Positions 1 to 6,770 of a DNA stretch of 19,006 nucleotides are shown here, piece after piece; positions within the stretch are counted from its first letter, which is position 1, and every line of letters starts with the position of its first letter. Under the pieces are notes generated by a model that made no database searches, was not told the origin of the DNA, and worked only from the letters and a program-made list of their open reading frames with translations. Made by a program: the position numbers and the translations under genes. Source of the DNA: Spirochaetales bacterium (GTDB lineage: Bacteria; Spirochaetota; Spirochaetia; DSM-27196; SLAA01); assembly GCA_007126415.1 (NCBI GenBank), contig SLBH01000379.1, positions 1 to 19,006 of the forward strand. The letters run 5' to 3'.

Positions 1-33
1 GCCGAACGGCGGCGTGAACAAGCCGGGCGGTAG
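1..33 (+). CDS. Possible 3' end of an upstream gene
   Basis: Frame 1 is open from the window edge and ends in a TAG at 31-33, encoding a basic ten-residue tail (AERRREQAGR). The stop shares its last base with the GTG at 33-35 that I chose for folE2, giving a TAGTG stop/start junction typical of translationally coupled genes. Ten codons cannot identify a product, and the open frame could be chance. It is listed because it supports the folE2 start and suggests the operon begins upstream of the window. Confidence 0.3.
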   Translation, partial: AERRREQAGR

Positions 34-845
34 TGGGGTACTCAGTGGTCGATGTTCAGGGCTTAGCCGATACGCGCAACATCCCGGTGCAGAAGGTAGG
101 TGTCAAGAACGTCACCTACCCAATCACCGTGCTCGACAAACTCAATCGCACGCAGCACACCGTCGCAACCGTGAACCTCTTCGCGAATCTGCCGCATGAG
201 CACAAAGGCACGCACATGAGCAGGTTCATAGAGGTGTTCAACGAGCACTATCACGACCTGAGCATGCCGCGCTTTCTCAAGATGCTCGAGCGCATCCGCG
301 CAGCGTTAGACGCCGAAACCGCATTCGGCGAGGTGAAGTTCCCGTACTTCATGAAGAAACGCGCGCCGGTTTCGGGGCAGGAGAGCATCATGTCGTACCG
401 CTGCGGCTACATGGGTGAGGTAGGCGGCGGCAAGCGCGACTTCGTTGTCAGTATCACGGTCCCGGTTGCAACGCTGTGTCCATGCTCCAAGGAGATCTCG
501 AGCCGCGGTGCGCACAATCAGCGCGGCGAGGTGCGCGTGAAGGTGCAGCTCGGGCCGTTCTTCTGGTTTGAGGACATCATTGAGCTCATCGAAGATGCGG
601 CGTCCTCAGGGTTGTACACGCTCTTAAAGCGCGAGGACGAGCGGTTTGTAACCGAGCACGCCTACGACAACCCGGTGTTCGTCGAGGATCTGGTACGCGA
701 GGTCTGCCTCGGCATCGAGGCGCTCGACCGTTTCCCGTGGTTCAGCGTGGAGGCGGAGAACATGGAGAGCATTCACAACCACGACGCGTACGCGTACCTC
801 GAGAGGGGACGGAGGAACAACAATGGCTCTGAACACGGTAACTGA
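33..845 (+). CDS. folE2: GTP cyclohydrolase IB (FolE2 family)
   Basis: This enzyme converts GTP to 7,8-dihydroneopterin triphosphate, the first step toward folate and other pterins, in the cytoplasm. The protein is 270 aa. It opens with the family's DVQ...DTRNIP...VGV pattern and carries CPCSKEIS at about residues 149-156 and GAHNQRG near 159-165. C149, H161 and E218 have the same spacing as the metal/catalytic Cys-His-Glu set known for FolE2. The C-terminal ENMESIHNHDAYAYLE block is also typical. GTG 33 is favoured because it overlaps an upstream TAG; GTG 45 is the alternative and would remove four residues. The 3' end overlaps the IMP cyclohydrolase gene by 23 bp. Placement beside purH fits folate supply, because AICAR transformylase needs 10-formyl-THF. 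FolE2 is known as an alternative to zinc-dependent FolE and is often Zur-controlled; any such site would lie upstream of the window. Confidence 0.93.
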   Translation: MGYSVVDVQGLADTRNIPVQKVGVKNVTYPITVLDKLNRTQHTVATVNLFANLPHEHKGTHMSRFIEVFNEHYHDLSMPRFLKMLERIRAALDAETAFGEVKFPYFMKKRAPVSGQESIMSYRCGYMGEVGGGKRDFVVSITVPVATLCPCSKEISSRGAHNQRGEVRVKVQLGPFFWFEDIIELIEDAASSGLYTLLKREDERFVTEHAYDNPVFVEDLVREVCLGIEALDRFPWFSVEAENMESIHNHDAYAYLERGRRNNNGSEHGN

Positions 846-1503
846 CGCGAGCGATCGCGTTTTGATACGAAACGTACTGCTGAGCGTATCGAACAAAGAC
901 GGGCTCGGGGAACTGGTCGGCGGCGTGCTCAAGCACTGTCCCGGAGCGAGGTTTTACTCAACCGGAGGTACGTACCGAGCGGTTGAGGCGATCCTCGGCG
1001 AACAGGCCGAGCAGAAGCTCGTCTCGGTGGAGCGCTATACCGGCCAGCCCGAGCTACAAGGCGGCCTTGTGAAAACCTTAGACTACAAGGTGCACCTCGG
1101 GCTGCTGTCGGAAGAGTTCAACGAGGATCACCAGCGCGATATCGAGCGTGTCGGGGCGGTGCGCTTCGATCTGGTGGCGGTCAATCTCTATCCGTTTCAA
1201 GAAGCGATCGCGCGCGCCGACGCCACCCCCGAGACCGCGCGCGGAAACATAGATATCGGCGGCCCCGCGATGCTGCGAGCCGCGGCCAAGAACTACCTAC
1301 GGGTGGCGCCGGTCTGCGACCCGGGTCTCTACGGTGAGCTCGTCTCGGAGCTCGCGGCCCACAGCGGCGCGACCAGCCTAGCGTTTAGGTATAGACTGGC
1401 GGCGCGTGCGTTTCGCCATACCGCGGATTACGACGCGGCGGTTGCTGCGTACTTTGCCGAGACCGAGCCTGCCACGGCTGCGGCGGCGTATCGAGTTCGG
1501 TAG
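823..1503 (+). CDS. purH: Stand-alone IMP cyclohydrolase (N-terminal PurH domain)
   Basis: This 226-aa protein corresponds to the MGS-like IMP cyclohydrolase half of PurH, which closes FAICAR to IMP in the last step of de novo IMP synthesis. Visible family blocks are LLSVSNKDGL, STGGT, NLYPF and NIDIGGPAMLRAAAKN. K84, Y123, D144 and K156 align with the catalytic/binding Lys-Tyr-Asp-Lys set known in fused PurH. The usually invariant VKTLHP motif reads VKTLDY here, although the following K-V-H is kept. A good ribosome binding site (GGACGGAGGAAC) lies just before ATG 823, inside the end of folE2. The protein ends after the AYF sequence that marks the domain end in fused PurH, with a short Ala-rich tail. 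The transformylase follows as a separate gene 37 bp downstream in another frame. Confidence 0.9.
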   Translation: MALNTVTDASDRVLIRNVLLSVSNKDGLGELVGGVLKHCPGARFYSTGGTYRAVEAILGEQAEQKLVSVERYTGQPELQGGLVKTLDYKVHLGLLSEEFNEDHQRDIERVGAVRFDLVAVNLYPFQEAIARADATPETARGNIDIGGPAMLRAAAKNYLRVAPVCDPGLYGELVSELAAHSGATSLAFRYRLAARAFRHTADYDAAVAAYFAETEPATAAAAYRVR

Positions 1504-1540
1504 AACCTACCTCACGAATACACAAGGAGAACGGGCCGTC

Positions 1541-2794
1541 ATGGCAAAGCAATCATTACGCAGTATGTACAGCGAACAGCAAACAGAGTCGTTTCCAACT
1601 AACATGGAGATCTCGTTCTACGACGACGAGCGCCGTCAGACCCTGGTGTACGAGAAGGTTGAGTGGGTGGTGCAGGACGAGCTCCGGGGGTTGCGGTACG
1701 GCGAAAACCCCGATCAGGAGGCTGCGCTGTACCGCCTTGTCAACGGCAACCTGCAGCTCGGCGAGGTTGAGTGCATCGCACCCGGGCGGCACCTCGCATC
1801 CGATATGGAGCTTCTGCAAAGCGGCAAGCATCCCGGCAAGATCAACATCACCGATACCGATTCGGCGCTCAATATTCTGCGCTACTTCCACGATAAGCCT
1901 GCGGCGGTGATCATCAAGCACAACAATCCCTGCGGCGTAGCGCTCGGCGAGTCCATCTACGACGCCTATCTTCGGGCGTTTCTCGCCGACCGCGTGGCCG
2001 CGTTCGGCGGCGTTGTGGCGCTCAACCGCGAGTGCGACGTCGAGACCGCCGAGCAGATCGCCGCAAGTTACTGCGAGGTGGTCGCGGCTCCGGAGTACGC
2101 GCCCGGTGTAGTAGATGTGTTCGAGCGCCGCAAGAACCTGCGGGTTGTACGGATTGCCAATATCGACCGGCTGCAGGAGTACGTGGGTCAGCGAGTGATC
2201 GAGGCGCGCAGCCTCATCGACGGTGGGATGGCGTTGCAGTGGTCGTATCGGCCGCAGCTGTTGGAGGCGGGGCAGCTGACCCCGGCGGAAACAACGCACA
2301 AAGGCGTCGAGTATCGTATACAACGTGCGCCGAGCCCGCAGGAACGCGAGGACATGGTGTTCGGCTGGCTTGTCGAGAGCGGGGTCACGAGTAACTCGGT
2401 ACTCTACGTGAAGGACGGTGTAACGCTCGCGATCGGCGCCGGCGAGCAAGACCGCGTCGGCGTTGCGCGAATTGCGCGCGACAAAGCCTATCGGAATATG
2501 CGCGAGCGGGTGGCGCACGAGCGCTACGAGTGCTCCTACGATGCGCTCGAAGGTGACGAACGCGCCGCCTGGATCGCGAGCGAGGTGCAGCACGCGCGCG
2601 GCGGGCTGTACGGCGCGACGATGGTTTCGGACGCGTTTTTCCCGTTCCGCGACGGGATAGAGGTTGGGCTTCACGAAGGGGTCACCGCGGTGCTGCAGCC
2701 GGGCGGGTCGATGCGCGACTTTGAGTCGATCGAGGCGTGTAACGAGTACGGTGCTACGATGTGCTTCACAGGGCAGCGGTCGTTCCGGCATTAG
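1541..2794 (+). CDS. purH: Stand-alone AICAR transformylase (C-terminal PurH domain)
   Basis: This 417-aa protein formylates AICAR with 10-formyl-THF to give FAICAR. Family blocks in order are LRYGENPDQ at residues 51-59, IIKHNNPCG with the catalytic K126-H127, AFGGVVALNRE, GVTSNSVLY, AIGAGEQDRV, SDAFFPFRDGIE near 363-374, VLQPGGSMRD, and an end in RSFRH close to the usual FRH terminus. ATG 1541 is chosen over an upstream in-frame ATG at 1406 because AAGGAGA lies at 1524-1530 and the longer version would overlap the cyclohydrolase gene. The N-terminus contains an SFPTNMEISF stretch resembling the FP...L.L.F linker of fused PurH, so the split falls at the domain junction. An extra, charged segment sits between the GEQDRV and SDAFFPF blocks. 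A 24-bp gap separates it from the LCP gene. Confidence 0.93.
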   Translation: MAKQSLRSMYSEQQTESFPTNMEISFYDDERRQTLVYEKVEWVVQDELRGLRYGENPDQEAALYRLVNGNLQLGEVECIAPGRHLASDMELLQSGKHPGKINITDTDSALNILRYFHDKPAAVIIKHNNPCGVALGESIYDAYLRAFLADRVAAFGGVVALNRECDVETAEQIAASYCEVVAAPEYAPGVVDVFERRKNLRVVRIANIDRLQEYVGQRVIEARSLIDGGMALQWSYRPQLLEAGQLTPAETTHKGVEYRIQRAPSPQEREDMVFGWLVESGVTSNSVLYVKDGVTLAIGAGEQDRVGVARIARDKAYRNMRERVAHERYECSYDALEGDERAAWIASEVQHARGGLYGATMVSDAFFPFRDGIEVGLHEGVTAVLQPGGSMRDFESIEACNEYGATMCFTGQRSFRH

Positions 2795-2818
2795 CCGGGA
2801 GTTAGTTGTGGTGCGCTT

Positions 2819-4954
2819 ATGAGGTTTGGAAACGGGTCTTGGGCGCTACGGGCGCTCATCGCGATCGCGGTTCTCAACATCATCGCGCTCGGCGTGGTTG
2901 CAGCACTACTGTTGAACCGGATGCAGGCCGAGACCGAGCGCAACATCGAGCGTCAAGACCGTTTGATCGGCGAGATTAGGCGGACGAGCGACGAGACCGA
3001 GGACCTGCGCGCGGCCGCGCGGTCCTTGATGGAGGACACCGGCGAGATCCGAGAGCAGCTCGGGATGAGCCGGCGGAACTACGAGCCGTTGCGCCCGCGC
3101 TACAGCGAGGACACCGGCGCCGACGGTCGCGGCGATGAGGCCGGCGCAGAGGCGCAGGCCTTTTTCGAGGCGTTTCGCGAGCTGCTCGCGTATCAGAATC
3201 GCCTGGCGCTCGCGCAACGGTTTCGCGCGCTCGAGCAACAGGGAGTGTTCAGCGAAGCGGCGCAGGAGCTGGGCCTCGAGGTGCGGCGACACGACGAGGT
3301 ACACGCCGAACAGGCGGACAACCGGGGCGAGAGCGGAACCGCGGAGCGCCGCATCGAGCTCGTTCGTGACGGCCAGGTGAAGTTTCGAATCGAGCCCGAC
3401 GCGCGCGCGGGTGACCTGGTGGTGCGGGCCGAGCGGAGCGAGGCTTCCGCGTTTCGTGTTTCGCTCGATGACGAGCTTGACCGGGCTGCGCTGCGCGCGT
3501 ACCTATCCGAGGAGCTCGAGGAGATAGAGCGCCTGCGCCAAGCGCGCGAGACGCGCGTCGCCGAGCTTGCACGGCTCGCCGAGTCGGACGCGTTGGCGAG
3601 CCGCGCCGGCGAGCGTTCGCATCGGGTTCGCTCGGCCGAGGCCGGCAACCGGTACGAGATAGCACTAGAGCTCGAAAACGGCACGCTGCATGAAGTGCCG
3701 TCGCTGGTGTTTGGGTACCGGGCCGACGACAACCGGTTTGTTCTCGACGATGCACGCTACGACGAGTTCGAGTCGTTCCGCGAGGCGCTGTTCGATGAAC
3801 TCACCGAGCTCACCGAGACGCCCCCTGAGAAGGAGACGGTAGAGCGCTCGATCGAGATGCTGAAGCGTGCGGCTCGAGATTCCGGATTTCGGCGGCTGCT
3901 CGAGAATCACGGGCTTCGCCTCTCGACCGAACCGCGCGATCGCGGAGATCATCTGCATTTTGATCTGCTCGAACTCGACAGCGAGGAACGGTTCGGGTCG
4001 TTTGCGGTGCAGCGCCCCAACGGCGAGCTTTGGATCATGGACGACGGCGACGTTCCGCTGCAGACCTTCCGGCGTTTCGGTATCTCGGCGGGTTCGCAAC
4101 GAAACAGTAGTTTTGATCCGCGGCTGGGGGACCTTCAGACCGTGGAAACCGCCGAGAACGCGGTTACTGCGGTGGTGCTCGGCACAAACGAGGGTGTAAC
4201 CGACTCAATTATGCTCGCGCACGCCGACCCACGCTCCGACCGCATAAAACTCATTAGCGTACCGCGCGATCTCTTCTACCGAGGACGGCGCGTGAACATG
4301 GTTTATCCACGATACGGGCCTGAGCGGTTTGCGCGTGAGCTGACCGAGATAACCGGTCTGCCGATCGATCACTACATCGCGATCGATATGTACGCGTTCA
4401 TCGAGGCGGTGAATATTCTCGGGGGCGTGGAGGTTACGCTCGAGGAAGACCTGATTGACCCCAGCTATCGCACGCGCGACGACGGTGAGTGGGGCACGCT
4501 GTACTATCCGCGCGGAACACACCTGCTGAGTGGGATAGAGGCGTTGCGCGTAGCGCGTTCGCGTGCCACAACCGATGATTTCGACCGCGCCGCGCGGCAG
4601 CAACGAGTTGTGGGCGCGGTGTTCGAGAAGCTCAGCGCGCTGCAGTTGCAGAATATCGGTACGCTACACGAGCTGGTGGCGACGCTCACACGGTACGTCG
4701 AGACCGATCTTTCGCCGTTTCAAATGATCCGGTATCTGCAGCGCTTCGGGGGCTATGATATCGGCACGCGCACCGTAATCGACACCTCCAACGTCCTTTA
4801 CCACACCTACTCCAACTTGTATTATAGTAACAAGAGCGCCGACGAGGTAGACGAAGACTTCAATATGGGAGCTTGGATTCTGCTTCCGGAGAATGACGAC
4901 TGGAATGCTATTCGGCGGTATGTAGAACAAGTGGTAAACGGAGAGGAAGCATGA
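2819..4954 (+). CDS. LytR-CpsA-Psr (LCP) family protein with a very long extracytoplasmic linker
   Basis: LCP enzymes transfer undecaprenyl-linked glycopolymers onto peptidoglycan or another acceptor outside the cytoplasmic membrane. This 711-aa protein has a short cytoplasmic N-terminus, one membrane helix at about residues 9-33, then a strongly charged, coiled-coil-like region. From about 100 to 440 there is a low-complexity and mixed alpha/beta region I cannot assign. The LCP domain starts near 444: TDSIMLAHADP, then ISVPRDL with R483-D484, RVNMVY with R491 and N493, LPIDHYIAIDMYAFIEAVNILGGVEV, and a RSRATTDDFDRAARQQR block near 580-597. These arginines and acidic residues match the pyrophosphate/metal site known for LCP proteins, so it looks active. 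Typical LCP proteins are about 300-500 aa, so this one is long. The ribosome binding site before ATG 2819 is weak. The stop overlaps the next start by 4 bp (ATGA). The name LytR 'transcriptional regulator' in databases would be misleading. Confidence 0.85.
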   Translation: MRFGNGSWALRALIAIAVLNIIALGVVAALLLNRMQAETERNIERQDRLIGEIRRTSDETEDLRAAARSLMEDTGEIREQLGMSRRNYEPLRPRYSEDTGADGRGDEAGAEAQAFFEAFRELLAYQNRLALAQRFRALEQQGVFSEAAQELGLEVRRHDEVHAEQADNRGESGTAERRIELVRDGQVKFRIEPDARAGDLVVRAERSEASAFRVSLDDELDRAALRAYLSEELEEIERLRQARETRVAELARLAESDALASRAGERSHRVRSAEAGNRYEIALELENGTLHEVPSLVFGYRADDNRFVLDDARYDEFESFREALFDELTELTETPPEKETVERSIEMLKRAARDSGFRRLLENHGLRLSTEPRDRGDHLHFDLLELDSEERFGSFAVQRPNGELWIMDDGDVPLQTFRRFGISAGSQRNSSFDPRLGDLQTVETAENAVTAVVLGTNEGVTDSIMLAHADPRSDRIKLISVPRDLFYRGRRVNMVYPRYGPERFARELTEITGLPIDHYIAIDMYAFIEAVNILGGVEVTLEEDLIDPSYRTRDDGEWGTLYYPRGTHLLSGIEALRVARSRATTDDFDRAARQQRVVGAVFEKLSALQLQNIGTLHELVATLTRYVETDLSPFQMIRYLQRFGGYDIGTRTVIDTSNVLYHTYSNLYYSNKSADEVDEDFNMGAWILLPENDDWNAIRRYVEQVVNGEEA

Positions 4955-5316
4955 ACGAGATTGTGCCGAGTGATCGGTTGGTGGGCTACGGCATGACCGG
5001 TATCAGCGGAACCGTGGTTGGGGTTGGTTTGCTCTTCTTGAGCGGGTTCGCGGGAGCAGGGCTCTCAATCGCCGGCCTTGTGATTGGAGGCGGACTCACG
5101 GCCTTCGGCCTTTCCGCCTCTTCAAAAGCTGCAAACAAGGACGATCGCACCGGCGGGATGGTTACCGCGGGCGCGGGCGCGCTTACGGTAGTAGCGTCGT
5201 TGCCGCTCATCGGGGGGCTTGCCGGCGGAATGATGAGTTTGGCGGGGTTTGGACTGCTCGGCTACGGCGGTTATAGTTTGTATAAGTTCATCAAGGGCCT
5301 GCGCGCGCGGCGATAG
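4951..5316 (+). CDS. Small glycine-rich four-helix membrane protein, unknown function
   Basis: This 121-aa protein begins with the ATGA overlap at the LCP stop and is preceded by GGAGAGGAAGC, so it is probably translationally coupled to the LCP gene. It shows two hairpins of hydrophobic, Gly/Ala-rich helices: about residues 16-36 and 38-54, then about 69-86 and 90-110. A polar SSKAANKDDRTGG loop separates them, and the tail is basic (KFIKGLRARR). The Gly-zipper-like pattern suggests tight helix packing or oligomerisation, but no catalytic motif is visible. The repeated hairpin may reflect an internal duplication. I do not recognise a family. Adjacency to LCP and SPOR proteins suggests an envelope role only by association. 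Confidence 0.8.
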   Translation: MNEIVPSDRLVGYGMTGISGTVVGVGLLFLSGFAGAGLSIAGLVIGGGLTAFGLSASSKAANKDDRTGGMVTAGAGALTVVASLPLIGGLAGGMMSLAGFGLLGYGGYSLYKFIKGLRARR

Positions 5317-5345
5317 CCGGGCGAGCTAATTGAGGAGCGCTCGGT

Positions 5346-5648
5346 ATGCCGTGGAAATTGTTGTTTTATCTCATTGTATTATCGGTTGTTGTGCTGTTTG
5401 CGGGTGTGAACATTCGAAACGTCTCGGACGTCTCGGTGGGGTTTCATACCTTCGAGGATATCCCTATTTTCGTGAGCCTGTTCGCCGCGTTTTTTCTCGG
5501 CGTTCTCGTCACGTTACCGTTCACCTACATCAAGTACTTGAGAAAGCGGGCAAAGTTTCCGAAACAGAAAAAAGAAAAGAAGCCTCGTAAGAGGCGTTTC
5601 TCGAGGAAGCAGCTTGCCGAGACCACCGCTCCTACGGCTGAAGAGTAA
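5346..5648 (+). CDS. LapA/DUF1049-like small membrane protein
   Basis: This 100-aa protein has two membrane helices at about residues 4-21 and 42-62, joined by a short segment with the pattern N-x-x-x-V-S-V-G-F ... IPIFVSLFAAFFLGVL. That pattern resembles the LapA (lipopolysaccharide assembly protein A, DUF1049) family. The C-terminal third is very basic (KQKKEKKPRKRR), cytoplasmic by the positive-inside rule. GAGGAG at 5332-5337 gives a clear ribosome binding site 8 bp before ATG 5346. The E. coli homologue acts with LapB in controlling LPS synthesis, but no lapB-like gene is seen here and I do not transfer that function. The next gene begins 35 bp before this one ends. Confidence 0.72.
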   Translation: MPWKLLFYLIVLSVVVLFAGVNIRNVSDVSVGFHTFEDIPIFVSLFAAFFLGVLVTLPFTYIKYLRKRAKFPKQKKEKKPRKRRFSRKQLAETTAPTAEE

Positions 5649-6714
5649 TCGTGCCTCTCGTAGTTCGTTTCGCGCCGTAATCGCGGTGGCCTTGACGTTC
5701 GCGGTGGCGCATGGCGCCGGCGCGTTCTCGTCGCACCTCGATTGGCTCGAGCGAAACGTGGGCTCGGACGGCGACTTCGAGCGGCTCGAGGCCGCGGTTG
5801 AGGCTGCGCCGAATCTTCGAGTGGTCGACGACTTGATCGAGAAGTTCGGCAACCGTTTAGCCCGCCCGGAGGATCGCAGCCGCGCGTACCGGCTACACGC
5901 TGAGCTCATTGAGCTGCGCGGAAACACCGACGAAGCCGAGCGGCGCTATCGTGAGGCGTTTGAGCAGGCGCCGGAGTCGCGTGTGGGGCTCGAGGCGCTG
6001 CTCGCGGCCGGTGACCTGGCGCTCGAGCGCGGGGACTACAACGAGGCCCTCGACGACGCTGAAACGGTTTCCGGGGCGGCCGGCTCGCGACAAGACGAAG
6101 CGGGTTCGCTCGCCGAGGCTGCGTTGTTGCTCTCGGCTCGCTCACAGGTGGGGCTCGGGCGCAAGGGCGAGGCGTACTCCGCGCTTGAAGCGTATCACGA
6201 ACAACACGCAATCGAGCTCCCTAAAACCGTGCTTTATAAGGCTGAACTCGCCGCACGCCTCGGCCACGACGAACGCAGGGCGGAGTTGGTAAAACGCATC
6301 TCGGATGAGTTTTCCGGCTCCCCGGAGGCGCGCCTCGCGGCGAAATCGAGCGGTAGCTCCGAACCGTGGGTGGAGCTGCGCCCCAGTCCGGCCGGGGTGT
6401 TCTCGGGCCTTTCGGCACCTCAGCGCGGTGTGAATGGTGAGGACGAAACGGGTGCGCAGCCGCGCGTCGTCGGCGTCCAGACCGGTTCGTTCAGCGTGAA
6501 AGAAAACGCAGAGTATATGGTGCGCGATCTACGCGAGGAAGGCTTCAGCGAAGCTGAGGTGCGCGAGCGCAGCGTTGGGGACAGCAGGTATTATCAAGTG
6601 TTCGTCCCGGTGTCTTCCTCGCAGGGGCACCGCTCGGAGGCTCAACGAGTAGTGGTTGAACTCAAAGAGCTGGGGTTTGAAGGATTTCTCCTGTTTGACG
6701 GCGGCGGTGACTGA
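5614..6714 (+). CDS. Secreted TPR-like protein with C-terminal SPOR domain
   Basis: This 366-aa protein starts at TTG 5614, with GAGGAAGC just upstream, inside the end of the LapA-like gene. This start yields a credible signal peptide: a basic n-region, a hydrophobic core AVIAVALTFAVA and a cleavage-like GAGA-F. A later GTG near 5685 would lose the basic n-region. Residues about 45-235 are helical with TPR-like repeats (RAYRLHAELIELRGNTDEAERRY; ALLAAGDLALERGDYNEALDDA). A low-complexity linker follows, then a SPOR domain from about residue 285 (VVGVQTGSFSVKENAEYMVRDL ... YYQVFVPV). SPOR domains bind peptidoglycan lacking stem peptides and often mark division or remodelling sites. This fits an LCP neighbour and supports a cell-wall role for the operon's second half. 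It is the last gene before a convergent gene. Confidence 0.82.
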   Translation: MPRPPLLRLKSNRASRSSFRAVIAVALTFAVAHGAGAFSSHLDWLERNVGSDGDFERLEAAVEAAPNLRVVDDLIEKFGNRLARPEDRSRAYRLHAELIELRGNTDEAERRYREAFEQAPESRVGLEALLAAGDLALERGDYNEALDDAETVSGAAGSRQDEAGSLAEAALLLSARSQVGLGRKGEAYSALEAYHEQHAIELPKTVLYKAELAARLGHDERRAELVKRISDEFSGSPEARLAAKSSGSSEPWVELRPSPAGVFSGLSAPQRGVNGEDETGAQPRVVGVQTGSFSVKENAEYMVRDLREEGFSEAEVRERSVGDSRYYQVFVPVSSSQGHRSEAQRVVVELKELGFEGFLLFDGGGD

Positions 6715-6753
6715 CCCCCGCCCGCCCGGCGTGACGCGCCCCGCGCCCCGCGT

Positions 6754-6770
6754 GGCGCGCGCTTCGCGCC
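6754..6770. terminator. Possible bidirectional hairpin between convergent genes
   Basis: The 55-bp gap between the SPOR gene and the convergent minus-strand gene is extremely GC-rich. It contains a perfect 6-bp inverted repeat, GGCGCG/CGCGCC, with a five-base loop, ending at the minus-gene stop codon. No T-tract follows on either strand, so it would not be a canonical intrinsic terminator. It may still slow or stop converging polymerases. Position and symmetry are the only support. Confidence 0.3.

Noticed and set aside
1406..1540. Upstream in-frame extension of the AICAR transformylase
   Set aside because: The extra residues are Arg-rich and overlap the cyclohydrolase coding region, while AAGGAGA sits ideally before ATG 1541.
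1480..1545. PurH split as a sequencing frameshift
   Set aside because: The second gene has its own ribosome binding site and new N-terminal residues, and a simple one-base change would not remove both the TAG and the frame difference while restoring a normal linker. Reads would settle it.
1556..2791. A 411-codon open frame antisense to the AICAR transformylase gene
   Set aside because: It lies fully opposite a clearly conserved enzyme, has no ribosome binding site and no recognisable motif. Long antisense frames are expected in GC-rich coding DNA.
3193..3755. Two long minus-strand frames opposite the LCP gene
   Set aside because: Their translations are Arg/Ser/Ala-rich repeats typical of shadow frames, and the region's plus-strand product is continuous into the LCP domain.
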